A DNA stretch of 64,000 nt from Saccharopolyspora spinosa NRRL 18395 (GTDB taxonomy: Bacteria > Actinomycetota > Actinomycetes > Mycobacteriales > Pseudonocardiaceae): NCBI RefSeq assembly GCF_000194155.1, contig NZ_GL877879.1, positions 1,066,658 through 1,130,657 on the forward strand. Reading direction: 5' to 3'. Of the stretch, positions 17,211-25,971 are shown one piece after another. Every line of letters begins with the position of its first letter. Positions within the stretch are counted from its first letter, which is position 1. A model generated the notes under the pieces. It did not search any database, was not told the DNA's origin, and was given only the letters and a program-made list of their open reading frames with translations. The translations under genes and the position numbers were made by a program.

Positions 17211-18053
17211 ATGCTATTCATGGCTAAGAAAACCATGGACCAGCGCGCTGGCGGGGGAAAGGGCCGGAAGCCCGCCGCGCCCGAGACGCCGGCGCCGCCA
17301 TTGGCCGAGCTCGCGTTTTCGGCCGGCGCCCTCTCGCGTGGCTCCAAGGTATCCGAGCGCATTGCGAGCGCACTGGTCAATGACATCATCGAGCGTGGGC
17401 TCGGCCCCGGCGACCGCCTGCCGAATGAGGCCGTCATGTCCGAATACTTCGGCGTGGGGCGGGGTTCGGTGCGCGAGGCGCTGCGGTTGCTGGAGGTGCA
17501 TGGGCTCATCAGCCTGGTGACCGGCCCGAAGGGCGGACCAGTGATCGTGGCCGTCGACCCGCGGTACGTCGCCCGTACCCTGTCGCTGTATCTCAGCCTG
17601 CGCGGCGCGACGATCGAAGAACTGGCGCACACGCGGCTGTTCATCGAGCCGCACGTGGCCAGGCTGGCAGCCGAGAACCTGTCTCCGGACCGTTCTGCCC
17701 GACTCGAGGCCGCGCTGGCCGCGGAGGAAGCGGTCGCGGACGGCGACCACAACTACATCGAAGCGGCGAACGAGTTCCATTACGTTATCTCGACCATGTC
17801 CGGCAACCGCGTGCTGGACCTGGTGGCGACCGCGCTGAAGGAGCTATACACCGGGCCGATCGTGGGCGGTGGGGTCGCCCGGGTGACGACCGACCCGAGC
17901 ATCCGGCTGGAGCACCGCGAGATCGGGGAGGCGATCCTCGCCGGTGACGCGGACCGTGCCGAGGACCTCATGCGCGCACACATGAACTACTACCTCGGCA
18001 AGATCCGGGACACCGCGCCGAGCTTCCCCGCTACCCGCATCACCTGGTCCTGA
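17211..18053 (+). CDS. FadR-type (FCD) GntR transcription regulator
   Basis: A winged helix-turn-helix spans residues 47-110 (SERIASALVNDIIERGLGPG, then VGRGSVREALRLLEVHGLIS). It is followed by an all-helical FCD ligand domain with ANEFHYVISTMSGNRVL and EHREIGEAILAGDADRAEDL. FCD domains usually bind a carboxylate through a metal. The 280-aa length includes a 45-residue Ala/Pro/Lys-rich N-terminal extension. The start may be the ATG at 17211 or 17220. It is the only regulator inside the 12.9-39 kb island, and six related operator-like elements in the island's intergenic regions make it the probable master repressor. Confidence 0.87.
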   Translation: MLFMAKKTMDQRAGGGKGRKPAAPETPAPPLAELAFSAGALSRGSKVSERIASALVNDIIERGLGPGDRLPNEAVMSEYFGVGRGSVREALRLLEVHGLISLVTGPKGGPVIVAVDPRYVARTLSLYLSLRGATIEELAHTRLFIEPHVARLAAENLSPDRSARLEAALAAEEAVADGDHNYIEAANEFHYVISTMSGNRVLDLVATALKELYTGPIVGGGVARVTTDPSIRLEHREIGEAILAGDADRAEDLMRAHMNYYLGKIRDTAPSFPATRITWS

Positions 18054-18059
18054 CGGCGG

Positions 18060-18917
18060 CTACCCGGCGTCTTCTATGTTCGCTAGCTGGGACCACATCA
18101 TGATGGGGAACACCGCGGTGGTGCCGCCGTCGACGGGCAGGCTGGTCGCCGTCACGTAGCGGGACTCGTCGCTGGCGAAAAACAAGGCCGCATAGGCGAC
18201 ATCCCATCCGGTTCCCTCGGTGCCGAGCATCGTCGCTCGCGCGCGCCGGATCCGGGTGGCCCGGCCCGCCGCGAGATCGTTGTCCCAGCCGCGAAAACCC
18301 AGCCCCATCGGGATCGCGACGTGGCCGGGTGCGACGTTGTTGACCCGGATCCCGTGCGGCCCCTCGTGAAACGCCATCGCACGGCCCAGGCCGTCCAGCC
18401 CGGCTTTGGCCGCGGAGTACGCCTGGCCACCACCCGCCTCGTATGCCGCGATCGAGCTGATGTTCACAATGGACCCGCGACCCCGCTGCCGCATGGGGGG
18501 CAGCACCGCGTCGGACATGAGCTTGGCGGCCTTCAGGTTCAGCGTCACGATCGCGTCCCACAGCGCCTCGTCCGCGTCCTGCTCGGGCGGCGCGATGGCG
18601 GCGTTGTTCACGAGCACATCGACACCGCCGTAGGTACGCTGCGTCTGCTCGGCAGCGGCCCGGCACTGCGCACCGTCGGTGATGTCGGCGACGACGACGG
18701 TCGCCTTGGCTCCCTCGGCCTCGACCGCCGCGAGGGTGTGCGCCGCCCGGTCCTGGTCGCGGTCGAGGATCACCACGTTGGCGCCCTTGACCGCGAACAA
18801 CACGCAGATGGCCGCACCGGTGCCCGCCATGTCCCCGCTCGAACCACCGCCGGTGACGATGACCGTGCGGTCGCGCAGGCGGCCATCTCGGACGATTTCC
18901 GGAACTTCGAGAGCCAT
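18060..18917 (-). CDS. SDR-family oxidoreductase
   Basis: A 285-aa SDR: cofactor loop VTGGGSSGDMAGTG, VVILDRDQD (Asp after strand 2, so probably NAD), NNAA, and S-(n)-QAYSAAKAG as the active site. The C-terminus VTATSLPVDGGTTAVFP is standard. It is the last gene of the leftward ABC-transporter unit, two bases after the permease stop, and converges with the GntR gene with a gap of only six bases. It is likely the first or second dehydrogenase acting on the imported compound. Confidence 0.85.
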   Translation of the reverse strand: MALEVPEIVRDGRLRDRTVIVTGGGSSGDMAGTGAAICVLFAVKGANVVILDRDQDRAAHTLAAVEAEGAKATVVVADITDGAQCRAAAEQTQRTYGGVDVLVNNAAIAPPEQDADEALWDAIVTLNLKAAKLMSDAVLPPMRQRGRGSIVNISSIAAYEAGGGQAYSAAKAGLDGLGRAMAFHEGPHGIRVNNVAPGHVAIPMGLGFRGWDNDLAAGRATRIRRARATMLGTEGTGWDVAYAALFFASDESRYVTATSLPVDGGTTAVFPIMMWSQLANIEDAG

Positions 18918-18919
18918 GC

Positions 18920-19951
18920 TCAGTCCTTTCGTGCCATCGCGACCGGTTCGGCCGGCTTCGGGGGTGTCTCCCGGACACGGGAGAGGCGCCGGGCAGCCCG
19001 GCCGGGCAGCGCGCGGCGCTCGCGGGCGGCCAGCGCAACGGCCGCGATCAGGGCGAGCCCGTTGAACAGCGCGGAGACCCACTGCGCCCCGGACACCAAC
19101 TGCAGGCCCTGGACGCCGGTCGCGATCACGAAGATCGCCAGCAAGGTGCCCCACACGTTGCGCTTGCCCGGCGTCAGCTGGGTGGATCCGAGGAACACCG
19201 CGGCGAACGCCGGCAGCAGCAGCGAGTTGCCGAAGCCGAGCGACGGCCCGGTCAGCGACACGAACAGCACACCGCCGAGACCGCAGATCCCGCCGGAGGC
19301 GGTGAGCGCGATCCAGGACCATTTGTCGACCGCGACGCCTGACAGCCGGGCCGCCTCGGGATTGCTTCCGGTGGCGTAGATGTAGCGGCCGGCCGGGGTC
19401 TTCTCCAGCACCCACCACAGCACGAGGGCCAGGATGATCAGGTAGACGACCACGTACTGGAAACCGAAGACGTCGTTCTGTGTCATGCCGTTGAAGAACG
19501 CGGAGTCGACGGGCAACGGCTCCTCGTTGCCGGTGACGACGACGAGAAGCGCCGCGAGGACCGAGCCCATACCGAGCGTGCCGACGAAAGAGTTCACCTT
19601 CAGCTTCACCACGATGAAGCCGTTGACGAAGCCGACGGCGATCCCGGCGGCGATCCCGAGCAGCGTCGCGGGCACGGCGCCCATGATCCCCTTGAGCTGC
19701 ACGATGACCGCGATGATGCCGGCCAGGTTCGCGGTCGCCCCGACGGACACGTCGAACTGGCCGGCGGCCATCGCGACCAGCAGCCCGAGCGCGATGACGC
19801 CCGCGACGGCCTGGGTCGAGGCGAGCAGGTGCACCGTCGACATCGTCGGGAACGTCGCCGGAGCCGCCAGCGAGAACACGGCAATGAGCAGGGCCCACAG
19901 ATAGAGGCCGCTGAACCGGTCGAAGCCGAGCGTGAATCCCCTGCTGGTCAT
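18920..19951 (-). CDS. ABC transporter permease, RbsC-like
   Basis: A 343-aa membrane protein of the ribose/xylose/autoinducer-2 permease family. It has eight to ten hydrophobic segments, the typical GQFDVSVGATANLAGIIAVI and GFVNGFIVVKLKVNSFVGTL loops, and ATGSNPEAARLSGV for ATPase coupling. The ATG overlaps the ATPase stop (ATGA) and has GGGAGGG before it. Together with the double ATPase and the lipoprotein it forms a complete Rbs-type importer. Substrate class is uncertain: this family also imports cyclic polyols and terpenoid- or steroid-like compounds in actinomycetes. Confidence 0.88.
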   Translation of the reverse strand: MTSRGFTLGFDRFSGLYLWALLIAVFSLAAPATFPTMSTVHLLASTQAVAGVIALGLLVAMAAGQFDVSVGATANLAGIIAVIVQLKGIMGAVPATLLGIAAGIAVGFVNGFIVVKLKVNSFVGTLGMGSVLAALLVVVTGNEEPLPVDSAFFNGMTQNDVFGFQYVVVYLIILALVLWWVLEKTPAGRYIYATGSNPEAARLSGVAVDKWSWIALTASGGICGLGGVLFVSLTGPSLGFGNSLLLPAFAAVFLGSTQLTPGKRNVWGTLLAIFVIATGVQGLQLVSGAQWVSALFNGLALIAAVALAARERRALPGRAARRLSRVRETPPKPAEPVAMARKD

Positions 19952-21489
19952 CTTTCCCTCCCTGCACTCGAAGTCGCGGCTTGGTGGGAGCTGCGGTTGA
20001 TCGCTCGTTCGGTGACGTCGTCGCCGCACAGATCCTCGGCGACCAGCCCGTCGCGCATCACCAGCACCCGGTCGCACAGCGTCGCCAGCTCCTCGACGTC
20101 GGTCGAGCTGACGACGACGACCGCACCGGACGCGGCCGCCTTCAGGATCTGCCGGTGCAGCTCGGCTTTCGCGCCCACGTCGACACCCTGGGTGGGTTCG
20201 TCCAGCAACAGCACCTTCGGTTCGAGCCGGAGCCACTTGCCGAGCAGTACCTTCTGCTGGTTCCCACCGCTGAAACTGCTCAGCGGCAGCCGGATACCGT
20301 CACCCGGCCGGATCTGCAGCCGCCCGAACCAGTCGCGCACCTCGGCTGACTCGCCGCGCTTGGACAGCCACCCGCGGGCCCAGAACGACCGCAGACTCGG
20401 GAGCGTCAGGTTCTCCGCGGCGGGCAGGGCCAGGCAGCCGCCGCTGACCTTCCGGTCCGGTGGCAGGTAGCCGATCCCGGCGGCGATCGAGTCGCCCGGC
20501 GATGGCCGGACCTCCCGGCCCGCCAGCAGAACCTGCCCCGATTCCCTCGTGGTGGCACCGAAAACGGCCGCCAGCAGGGACTCCCGGCCGGAGCCGGTCA
20601 ACCCGTACACACCGAGGATCTCGCCGCTCGCGGCGCCGAGGTCCACCCCGCGGATACGGCCGGCGCGCAGGTCGCGGACCACGAAGGATGCGTCGTGGCC
20701 GGGCGCCGGCCGGCGGGCTTCCCGGCGCACACCTTCGAGTTCGCCGCCGACCAGGTGGTGCACCAGCTTTGGCCGTTCGATCTCCTCGACCGCCGAGGTC
20801 GTGACGAGATACCCGTCGCGCAGCACGCTGACCGCGTCCGCGAGCCGGTACACCTCGTCGAGAAAGTGTGTGACGTAAAGGATCGCGACCCCCTGCGCGG
20901 CCGCTCGCCGCAACGTCTCATGCAGGTGGTCTACCTCTTCCGCGGGCAACGTCGCCGTGGGCTCGTCCAGGACGAGCACGCGGGCACGCTCGTCGCTCGC
21001 GAACATCGCCCGGGCCACGGCGACACCCGTGCGCTGGGCCGGGGTCAGCGCCGCGACGGGCACGCCCGGGTCGAGATCGAGCCCGACCGCGTGCAGCGCC
21101 GCGGCACACCGCCGCCTGGCCGCGGCCGCCCGCACGGTCCCGAACCGGGTGGGGAAGCCGTGCCCGAACAGCAGGTTGTCCACAATGGAGCTGGCGTCGA
21201 CGAGGCCCAGATCCTGATGGACGAACCGGAGCCCGAGCCGGTGGGCGGACTCGGCCGAGCCGGGCGGCAACGGCTGCCCGGCCACCAGCACGGTTCCGCC
21301 GGAATCGGGCTGGTGGAACCCGGACAGCATCTTGATCAGCGTCGACTTGCCCGAACCGTTCTGGCCGAGCAGCGCGTGGATCTCGCCTGGTGCGATCCGC
21401 AGCTCGAACGGGTGCAGCACGGTCCTGCCGTGGAAGGACTTGGCCACGCCGTCGATGTGCAGTGCCGGTGCGACGTCGGTGTCGCTCAC
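19948..21489 (-). CDS. Sugar-type ABC transporter ATPase, two domains
   Basis: A 513-aa RbsA/MglA-type protein with two nucleotide-binding domains. In the first, Walker A is GQNGSGKST and Walker B is VLVLDEPTA, but the expected LSGGQ signature reads ALTPAQRT, as is common in the degenerate half. In the second, the Walker A position is degenerate (GLTGSGRES) but the signature SFSGGNQQK and Walker B VLLLDEPTQG are intact. One composite site is therefore canonical, which is normal for this family. The GTG 14 bases after the binding-protein stop is taken as start. Confidence 0.88.
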   Translation of the reverse strand: MSDTDVAPALHIDGVAKSFHGRTVLHPFELRIAPGEIHALLGQNGSGKSTLIKMLSGFHQPDSGGTVLVAGQPLPPGSAESAHRLGLRFVHQDLGLVDASSIVDNLLFGHGFPTRFGTVRAAAARRRCAAALHAVGLDLDPGVPVAALTPAQRTGVAVARAMFASDERARVLVLDEPTATLPAEEVDHLHETLRRAAAQGVAILYVTHFLDEVYRLADAVSVLRDGYLVTTSAVEEIERPKLVHHLVGGELEGVRREARRPAPGHDASFVVRDLRAGRIRGVDLGAASGEILGVYGLTGSGRESLLAAVFGATTRESGQVLLAGREVRPSPGDSIAAGIGYLPPDRKVSGGCLALPAAENLTLPSLRSFWARGWLSKRGESAEVRDWFGRLQIRPGDGIRLPLSSFSGGNQQKVLLGKWLRLEPKVLLLDEPTQGVDVGAKAELHRQILKAAASGAVVVVSSTDVEELATLCDRVLVMRDGLVAEDLCGDDVTERAINRSSHQAATSSAGRER

Positions 21490-21503
21490 CCGCGGGCCCA
21501 CGT

Positions 21504-22646
21504 TCAGCCGACCTTCCAGAGCTGCAGGTACTGCTTCAGAGCGTCGGTCGGGTACCGGTACGGCGCGGTGATGTCCTTGGCGTTCTGCGGCGTCACGATC
21601 TGGAACGGCGGGACCACGACCGCCGGCGGCTCCTTGGCGATCGCGCGTAGCGCGGCGTCCATGTTGCCGTAGCCGATCACGTTGTACGCCAAGGCGGTCC
21701 ACGCGGACTCGGTGCCGTCATGCAGCGCATTGAGCGCGCCCTCGTCCAGCGACCGCCCGCCGACCTTCACGTCCTGGCGCCCCGCGGCCTTGAGCGCGGG
21801 CAGGATTCCCTTGGACCACTGTGCGTTGTCGAAAAACAGGTAGTTGTAGGAGGGATCGGTCCGCAGCTTGTTCACCGCACTCTGCACGATCTGGTTCTCC
21901 GACACCTGGTTGAGTGTCGCCTCGAGGATGTCTACCTTGCACTCGGCGCATTTCGCGGACGACTCGGCCGAGAAGGCGTTGACGAACGCAGCCAGCGACG
22001 GGATGGCTTTCACGTTGGTGAACAGCGCCTTGCCCTTGCCCCCGGAGTCGGCGATGAACCAGTCGGCGAACGCCCGGCCGGTGGCCTCCTCCAGCTCGCA
22101 CCCTGCCGCGCCTGCCACGACCGGCGCCTTGGCGTCGTTCGGGCAGACCGAACCGACGACGAGCGGGACACCCGCGTCGCGGTAGGCCTGCAGCGTTGCT
22201 TCGCCGAACGTCGCGGGCGCGTTGCCAGCGATGATGACCGCGTCGGGTTTGCTCGCGAGCGCCGTGCGTAAGGCAGCCTGCAGCGTCGCGGGATTGCCGC
22301 TGTCGTAGGAAACGCTCTGATAGCCGTAGCCGAGTGCCGCCGCCGCTTCCTGCACCCCGCCCGCGATCAGTTGGGTGGCTGGCAGCCCGCTGTTGGCGAA
22401 GACGATCTTCTTGCCCGTGGGTACGGGCCCGGTGAGCCCGGTCGTCTGCGTGATGGTCGCGGGCGCGGCGGTGTACTTGTCGACGACCTGCTTGGCCGCC
22501 GCCGCATCCGCGGGGGTGCCTCCGGAGCTCGCCTGGTCGGCGGGGCCGGCGCACGCCGCGAGAACAGCGCAGGCGGCCACGGCAGCGGCGGCCCAGCGCA
22601 GCCGCGCTTTCGGTCCCCCCGAACCTCGGACAGTTCCTGTTTTCAC
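21504..22646 (-). CDS. ABC transporter substrate-binding lipoprotein
   Basis: The signal peptide ends in the lipobox LAAC (Cys32). The mature part is a periplasmic-binding fold of the sugar type (KKIVFANSGLPATQLIAGGV, later SKPDAVIIAGNAPATFGEAT). It has 380 aa in all and several cysteines (CPNDAKAP, CELEE, CAEC), which is unusual for this family. It is the first gene of the importer operon, with site C about 105 bases upstream of the ATG. Confidence 0.87.
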   Translation of the reverse strand: MKTGTVRGSGGPKARLRWAAAAVAACAVLAACAGPADQASSGGTPADAAAAKQVVDKYTAAPATITQTTGLTGPVPTGKKIVFANSGLPATQLIAGGVQEAAAALGYGYQSVSYDSGNPATLQAALRTALASKPDAVIIAGNAPATFGEATLQAYRDAGVPLVVGSVCPNDAKAPVVAGAAGCELEEATGRAFADWFIADSGGKGKALFTNVKAIPSLAAFVNAFSAESSAKCAECKVDILEATLNQVSENQIVQSAVNKLRTDPSYNYLFFDNAQWSKGILPALKAAGRQDVKVGGRSLDEGALNALHDGTESAWTALAYNVIGYGNMDAALRAIAKEPPAVVVPPFQIVTPQNAKDITAPYRYPTDALKQYLQLWKVG

Positions 22647-22747
22647 ATCGACCTCTCTTCTCGGTGGCTAGCGGGTAACCGCGGCAGACCATCTGATGTC
22701 GGAGGGAGCCCGTTCTTCCAGCGAGTGCGCGGACGAACGTATTTATC

Positions 22748-22768
22748 CATACTATGCGCAATAATTGG
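22748..22768. promoter_or_regulatory. GntR-type operator, site C
   Basis: ACTATGCGCAATAATT (22751-22766) is a one-base-expanded version of the TATGCGCATA palindrome found at site E. It lies upstream of the importer operon. Confidence 0.45.
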
Positions 22769-22796
22769 CCCGCCGGGCGAGCAAGTCCAGGGCCCG

Positions 22797-24215
22797 TTAC
22801 AATCCCGTAATATTGCCGTCCAGTGGATCCATCCGGCGCGCGGCGGTACGGCGTACCAGCCACACCGCGACGGCCACCGCAGGCATGGTCAGGATCGTGA
22901 ACAGGCCGAACGTGCGGGTGATCTCGGGCGCGGTGACGAACCCGCTGCCGCCTGCACCGGCCAGCGCCGCGACGGCGAGCTGCGCCCCGGTCGCCGCGCC
23001 GACGACCCGGAACAGTCCATTGAGGCCGGATGCTTCGCCGGTCCGCGCCGCGGGCACCGCTTCGATGATCAGGTTGCTCACCGCGGCCAGTGCGGCGGCC
23101 ACGCCCGCGAACGCCACCAGGACGCCCAGCGCGACCTCCGGCTGGGTCGAGTGCCACACCGTGAGCGAGGCCAGGCCGGCGGTAGTAGTCGCCGTGCCAC
23201 CGAGCAAGAACAACCCGTGACCGAGGCGCCGGGTGACCCGGCCCGACACGACGCCCACACCGACCATGAGCAGCGAGCCTGGGACGAGCAGGAGGCCGGC
23301 GCGCGTCGCCGAGACGCCCAGACCCGTGCCACCGGCCTGGGCGTACTCCGTCACGATCACCATCACCGCGAAGTTCCCGGCACCCACCAGGAAAGTGACC
23401 AGGTTCGTCAGTGCAACCCGGAGGAGCCGGGCGGTCCGGATGTCGATGAACGGGGCCGGAGCGCGATGCTCGGCCCAGGCCAGTGCCGCCAGCGCCACAA
23501 CCGCGGCGCCCGCCAACCCCAGCGTCAAAGGATCGCGCCAGCCGGAATCACCGGCGCGTCCCAGCGCCAGCACCGAAAACGTCACCACGCCGGTCAGCGC
23601 GGCCATCCCGGGAAGGTCAAGCCGGGACGGGCTCCGCGCGCCGGCGCGCGGCAGGCAGGCCAGCACGCCGAGCAAGGCGACTGCCGAAAGCACTGCCGTG
23701 GTAAGGAAAAGCCACCGGTATGACGACGCGTCGATGAGCGCCCCACCGACCGGAAGCCCGAGCGCACCACCGATTCCGGTGCAGGCCGCGAGAATGCCCA
23801 CTCCACGCGCCCGCTCTCGCGCCGGAAGGACTTCGCGGGCGAGACCGAAACACAGCGAGAACACCCCGCCGCCCGCGCCCTGGATCACCCGGCCGAGCAG
23901 CACAATGCCGAACTCGTCGACGGTTCCGGCCAAAATCCCGCCCAGCACGACGAGGGCGAGCGCGATCAGCAGCACGGGCCGCCGGCCGTGGATGTCGCCG
24001 AGCCTGCCCAGCAGCGGCAGACAGATGCCGGCGACCGCGAGGTTGCCCGACAATGCCCAGGTGGCCGCGGAGAGGCTGATGCCGAACTGCGTGGCGATGG
24101 GCGGGAGCGCCGGGACCGCCGCGCCCTGGGTCAGGGCGAAAGACAGTACCGCGAGCGCCAGTGCGGCGAGCGCTCTCGCACCGGAGCTGTCCGGGCCAGT
24201 ACCGGTGGCATTCAG
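22797..24215 (-). CDS. MFS transporter (DHA2-like, about 14 TM)
   Basis: A drug:proton antiporter-type MFS protein: motif A GRLGDIHGRRPVLL, motif C-like GIGGALGLPVGGAL, and about 14 hydrophobic segments. It could export a toxic intermediate or import the substrate. There is no ATG, GTG or TTG in a sensible place. The only junctional candidate is CTG 24215, which overlaps the ferredoxin stop as CTGA in the position where ATGA is usual, giving 472 aa. P450, ferredoxin and MFS therefore seem translationally coupled. A rightward antisense frame here is a GC shadow. Confidence 0.8.
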   Translation of the reverse strand: MNATGTGPDSSGARALAALALAVLSFALTQGAAVPALPPIATQFGISLSAATWALSGNLAVAGICLPLLGRLGDIHGRRPVLLIALALVVLGGILAGTVDEFGIVLLGRVIQGAGGGVFSLCFGLAREVLPARERARGVGILAACTGIGGALGLPVGGALIDASSYRWLFLTTAVLSAVALLGVLACLPRAGARSPSRLDLPGMAALTGVVTFSVLALGRAGDSGWRDPLTLGLAGAAVVALAALAWAEHRAPAPFIDIRTARLLRVALTNLVTFLVGAGNFAVMVIVTEYAQAGGTGLGVSATRAGLLLVPGSLLMVGVGVVSGRVTRRLGHGLFLLGGTATTTAGLASLTVWHSTQPEVALGVLVAFAGVAAALAAVSNLIIEAVPAARTGEASGLNGLFRVVGAATGAQLAVAALAGAGGSGFVTAPEITRTFGLFTILTMPAVAVAVWLVRRTAARRMDPLDGNITGL

Positions 24216-24430
24216 TGCCCGGGCGCCTTGTCCGCGTAGCCGAGCGCGGCCACGGGACAAATCTCGATCGCCCTGTCCACGACCTCGCGGTCGGCCGGGT
24301 CGAACGAGTCGCGCCGCAGCACGACCGTGCCGTCGGCGTCGCTCTGGTCGAAGTAGCCCGGGGCCACCTCTGCGCAGTTGCCGGCGCCCATGCAGCGCTC
24401 GTGGAAAACTTCGATCTGCGTGCCTGTCAT
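24212..24430 (-). CDS. 3Fe-4S ferredoxin, P450 partner
   Basis: A 72-aa ferredoxin. The cluster cysteines are Cys13 and Cys19 (CMGAGNC, CX5C) and Cys58 in ICPVAAL. The middle cysteine of a 4Fe-4S site is replaced, as in the 3Fe-4S ferredoxins that serve actinobacterial P450s. It lies 29 bases behind the P450 gene and should pass electrons to it from an FAD reductase such as that at 36659. Confidence 0.9.
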   Translation of the reverse strand: MTGTQIEVFHERCMGAGNCAEVAPGYFDQSDADGTVVLRRDSFDPADREVVDRAIEICPVAALGYADKAPGH

Positions 24431-24459
24431 TTCGTCGTCCTTCGCTTCGTCGCGGGGTG

Positions 24460-25689
24460 TCACCAGGTGACAGGGAGTTCCTCGATCCCATAGATGAGTG
24501 CGTTCTTGAACCGCAGCTCCTCGACCGGTACGGCGAGCCGCAAACCGGGAAAACGCTGGAACAGCCGACTGAAGACCGCCTGCAGCTCCACGCGGGCGAG
24601 TGCCTGCCCGAGGCACTGGTGCACGCCGTACCCGAACGCCAGATGCCCCCGGGCGTCGCGGCGGACGTCGAACCGGTCGGGCTCGACGAACACCGCCGGG
24701 TCCCGGTTCGCCGCCATGATCGGCGCGACCACCCCGTCACCGGCGTGGATGCACCGGCCGCCGACCTCCACCTCGTCGACGGCGAGGCGGAACCCGACGT
24801 GATGCGCCACCGACAGGTAGCGCAGCAGCTCCTCGACAGCACCCGGCACCAGCTCGGGATCCTCCTGGATCCGGGTCAGCTGCTCGGGGTGTTCGAGCAG
24901 GGTGAGTGTGCCAAGAGCGATCATGTTCGCGGTCGTGTCGAACCCGCCGACCAGCAACAGGTGCAGCATGTGCTGCAGTTCCAGCCGGGTGATCTCGCCG
25001 GTCAGCAGGTGGTTGCGCACCAGCCGCGAAACCAAGTCCTCGCCGCGCCCGTCCCGGCGTTCTTCGATGAGCCGGTCGAAGTAGTCGAGCGCGTCGGCGC
25101 CGGCGGCGCTCGACTCCTCCGGCGTGCTGTCCAGGCTCATCCAGCGGTTGACCCGGTCGAGGAAGAAGTCGCTCAGCTCCGGTGGCAGGTCGAGGATCTT
25201 CACGATCACGTTGGCTGGCACGGGTTGCGCGAGCTTTTTGACGAGGTCGACCGGTTTAGCCGAGGCCTCCATGTCCGCGAAACATTGCTCCAGCATGGAA
25301 TCCATGAACGGCTTGAGCGCGCGGACCTGCTTGACCGCGAAGTCGGCCGTCAGCATCAGCCGGTGCCGGTCGTGCTTCGGCGGGTCCATCCGCACGAAGT
25401 TCTTCTGCCCGCCGCGCTGGGCCACCGCCGTCTCGCTCGACTGCGGGAACCCTTCGCGCGAGGTGTCGGAACTCAGCCGCTTCGCGTCGCCGAGCAACGC
25501 CCGGACGTCGTGGTAGCGGGTCGCGAGCCAGGCCGGCTCGCCGTTCCACAGGGTCACGCGTGTAACCGGCTCGGCCTCCCGGATCTCGGCCAGCGCCGGG
25601 GGCGGATCCAGCGGGCAGCCCCGCTTCCGCTCGAACGGCCAGTGATACTTGGAAACGCCTGTGGCCGACTGGGGTTCGGACACCGTCAT
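24460..25689 (-). CDS. Cytochrome P450
   Basis: A soluble bacterial P450 (409 aa): I-helix LLVGGFDTTAN (acid-alcohol pair replaced by D-T at 251-252), K-helix EELLR ending at Arg290, and heme loop FGYGVHQCLGQ with Cys359. It needs a ferredoxin and an FAD reductase, and both are in the island. Context (retro-Claisen hydrolase, mycofactocin-type SDR) suggests that it hydroxylates an unactivated ring carbon of the growth substrate. I cannot assign it to a CYP family; it does not obviously look like CYP101 (P450cam). Confidence 0.92.
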   Translation of the reverse strand: MTVSEPQSATGVSKYHWPFERKRGCPLDPPPALAEIREAEPVTRVTLWNGEPAWLATRYHDVRALLGDAKRLSSDTSREGFPQSSETAVAQRGGQKNFVRMDPPKHDRHRLMLTADFAVKQVRALKPFMDSMLEQCFADMEASAKPVDLVKKLAQPVPANVIVKILDLPPELSDFFLDRVNRWMSLDSTPEESSAAGADALDYFDRLIEERRDGRGEDLVSRLVRNHLLTGEITRLELQHMLHLLLVGGFDTTANMIALGTLTLLEHPEQLTRIQEDPELVPGAVEELLRYLSVAHHVGFRLAVDEVEVGGRCIHAGDGVVAPIMAANRDPAVFVEPDRFDVRRDARGHLAFGYGVHQCLGQALARVELQAVFSRLFQRFPGLRLAVPVEELRFKNALIYGIEELPVTW

Positions 25690-25716
25690 TGGAGCCTCCA
25701 GCAGGGCATTGATCTC

Positions 25717-25736
25717 ACATAATTATACGAAAGGAT
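25717..25736. promoter_or_regulatory. GntR-type operator, site D
   Basis: AATTATACG (25721-25729) reads CGTATAATT on the minus strand, about 35 bases before the P450 start. It shares the CG(C/T)ATAA half-site and also contains a perfect TATAAT, so it may combine -10 element and operator. Confidence 0.45.
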
Positions 25737-25971
25737 TGGATCGGAAACCATCGGTTCGGGACACCTCCGTGTGCAGCCGGCGGGGCTCAGCGGCACGGGT
25801 GGCGGCCAGGCCCACAAGCGCGGCGCCGAAGGCGACAGTGGACGACCGGTGCCGCTGGTCTTGGTGAACGTGCCCGCGTAGGAAAGCCATGTAGAAGGAC
25901 GGAATGCAGCATGCCGATCCCGATCGCCGGATGGATGACGTCATGCGAACCTCCAGTGCCGATGGCCGGCC

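Noticed and set aside
24460..25689. Assignment of the P450 as CYP101 (camphor 5-monooxygenase)
   Set aside because: The heme loop and I-helix text are general actinobacterial; nothing visible is specific to P450cam, and the ferredoxin is 3Fe-4S rather than a putidaredoxin.
23233..25722. An 829-codon rightward frame across the MFS, ferredoxin and P450 genes
   Set aside because: It is antisense to three recognisable genes with Arg/Pro/Ser-rich low-complexity content, so it is a GC shadow.
25723..25944. A 73-codon leftward frame between the P450 and CoA-transferase genes
   Set aside because: It overlaps operator site D, has no recognisable domain and no plausible start signal.
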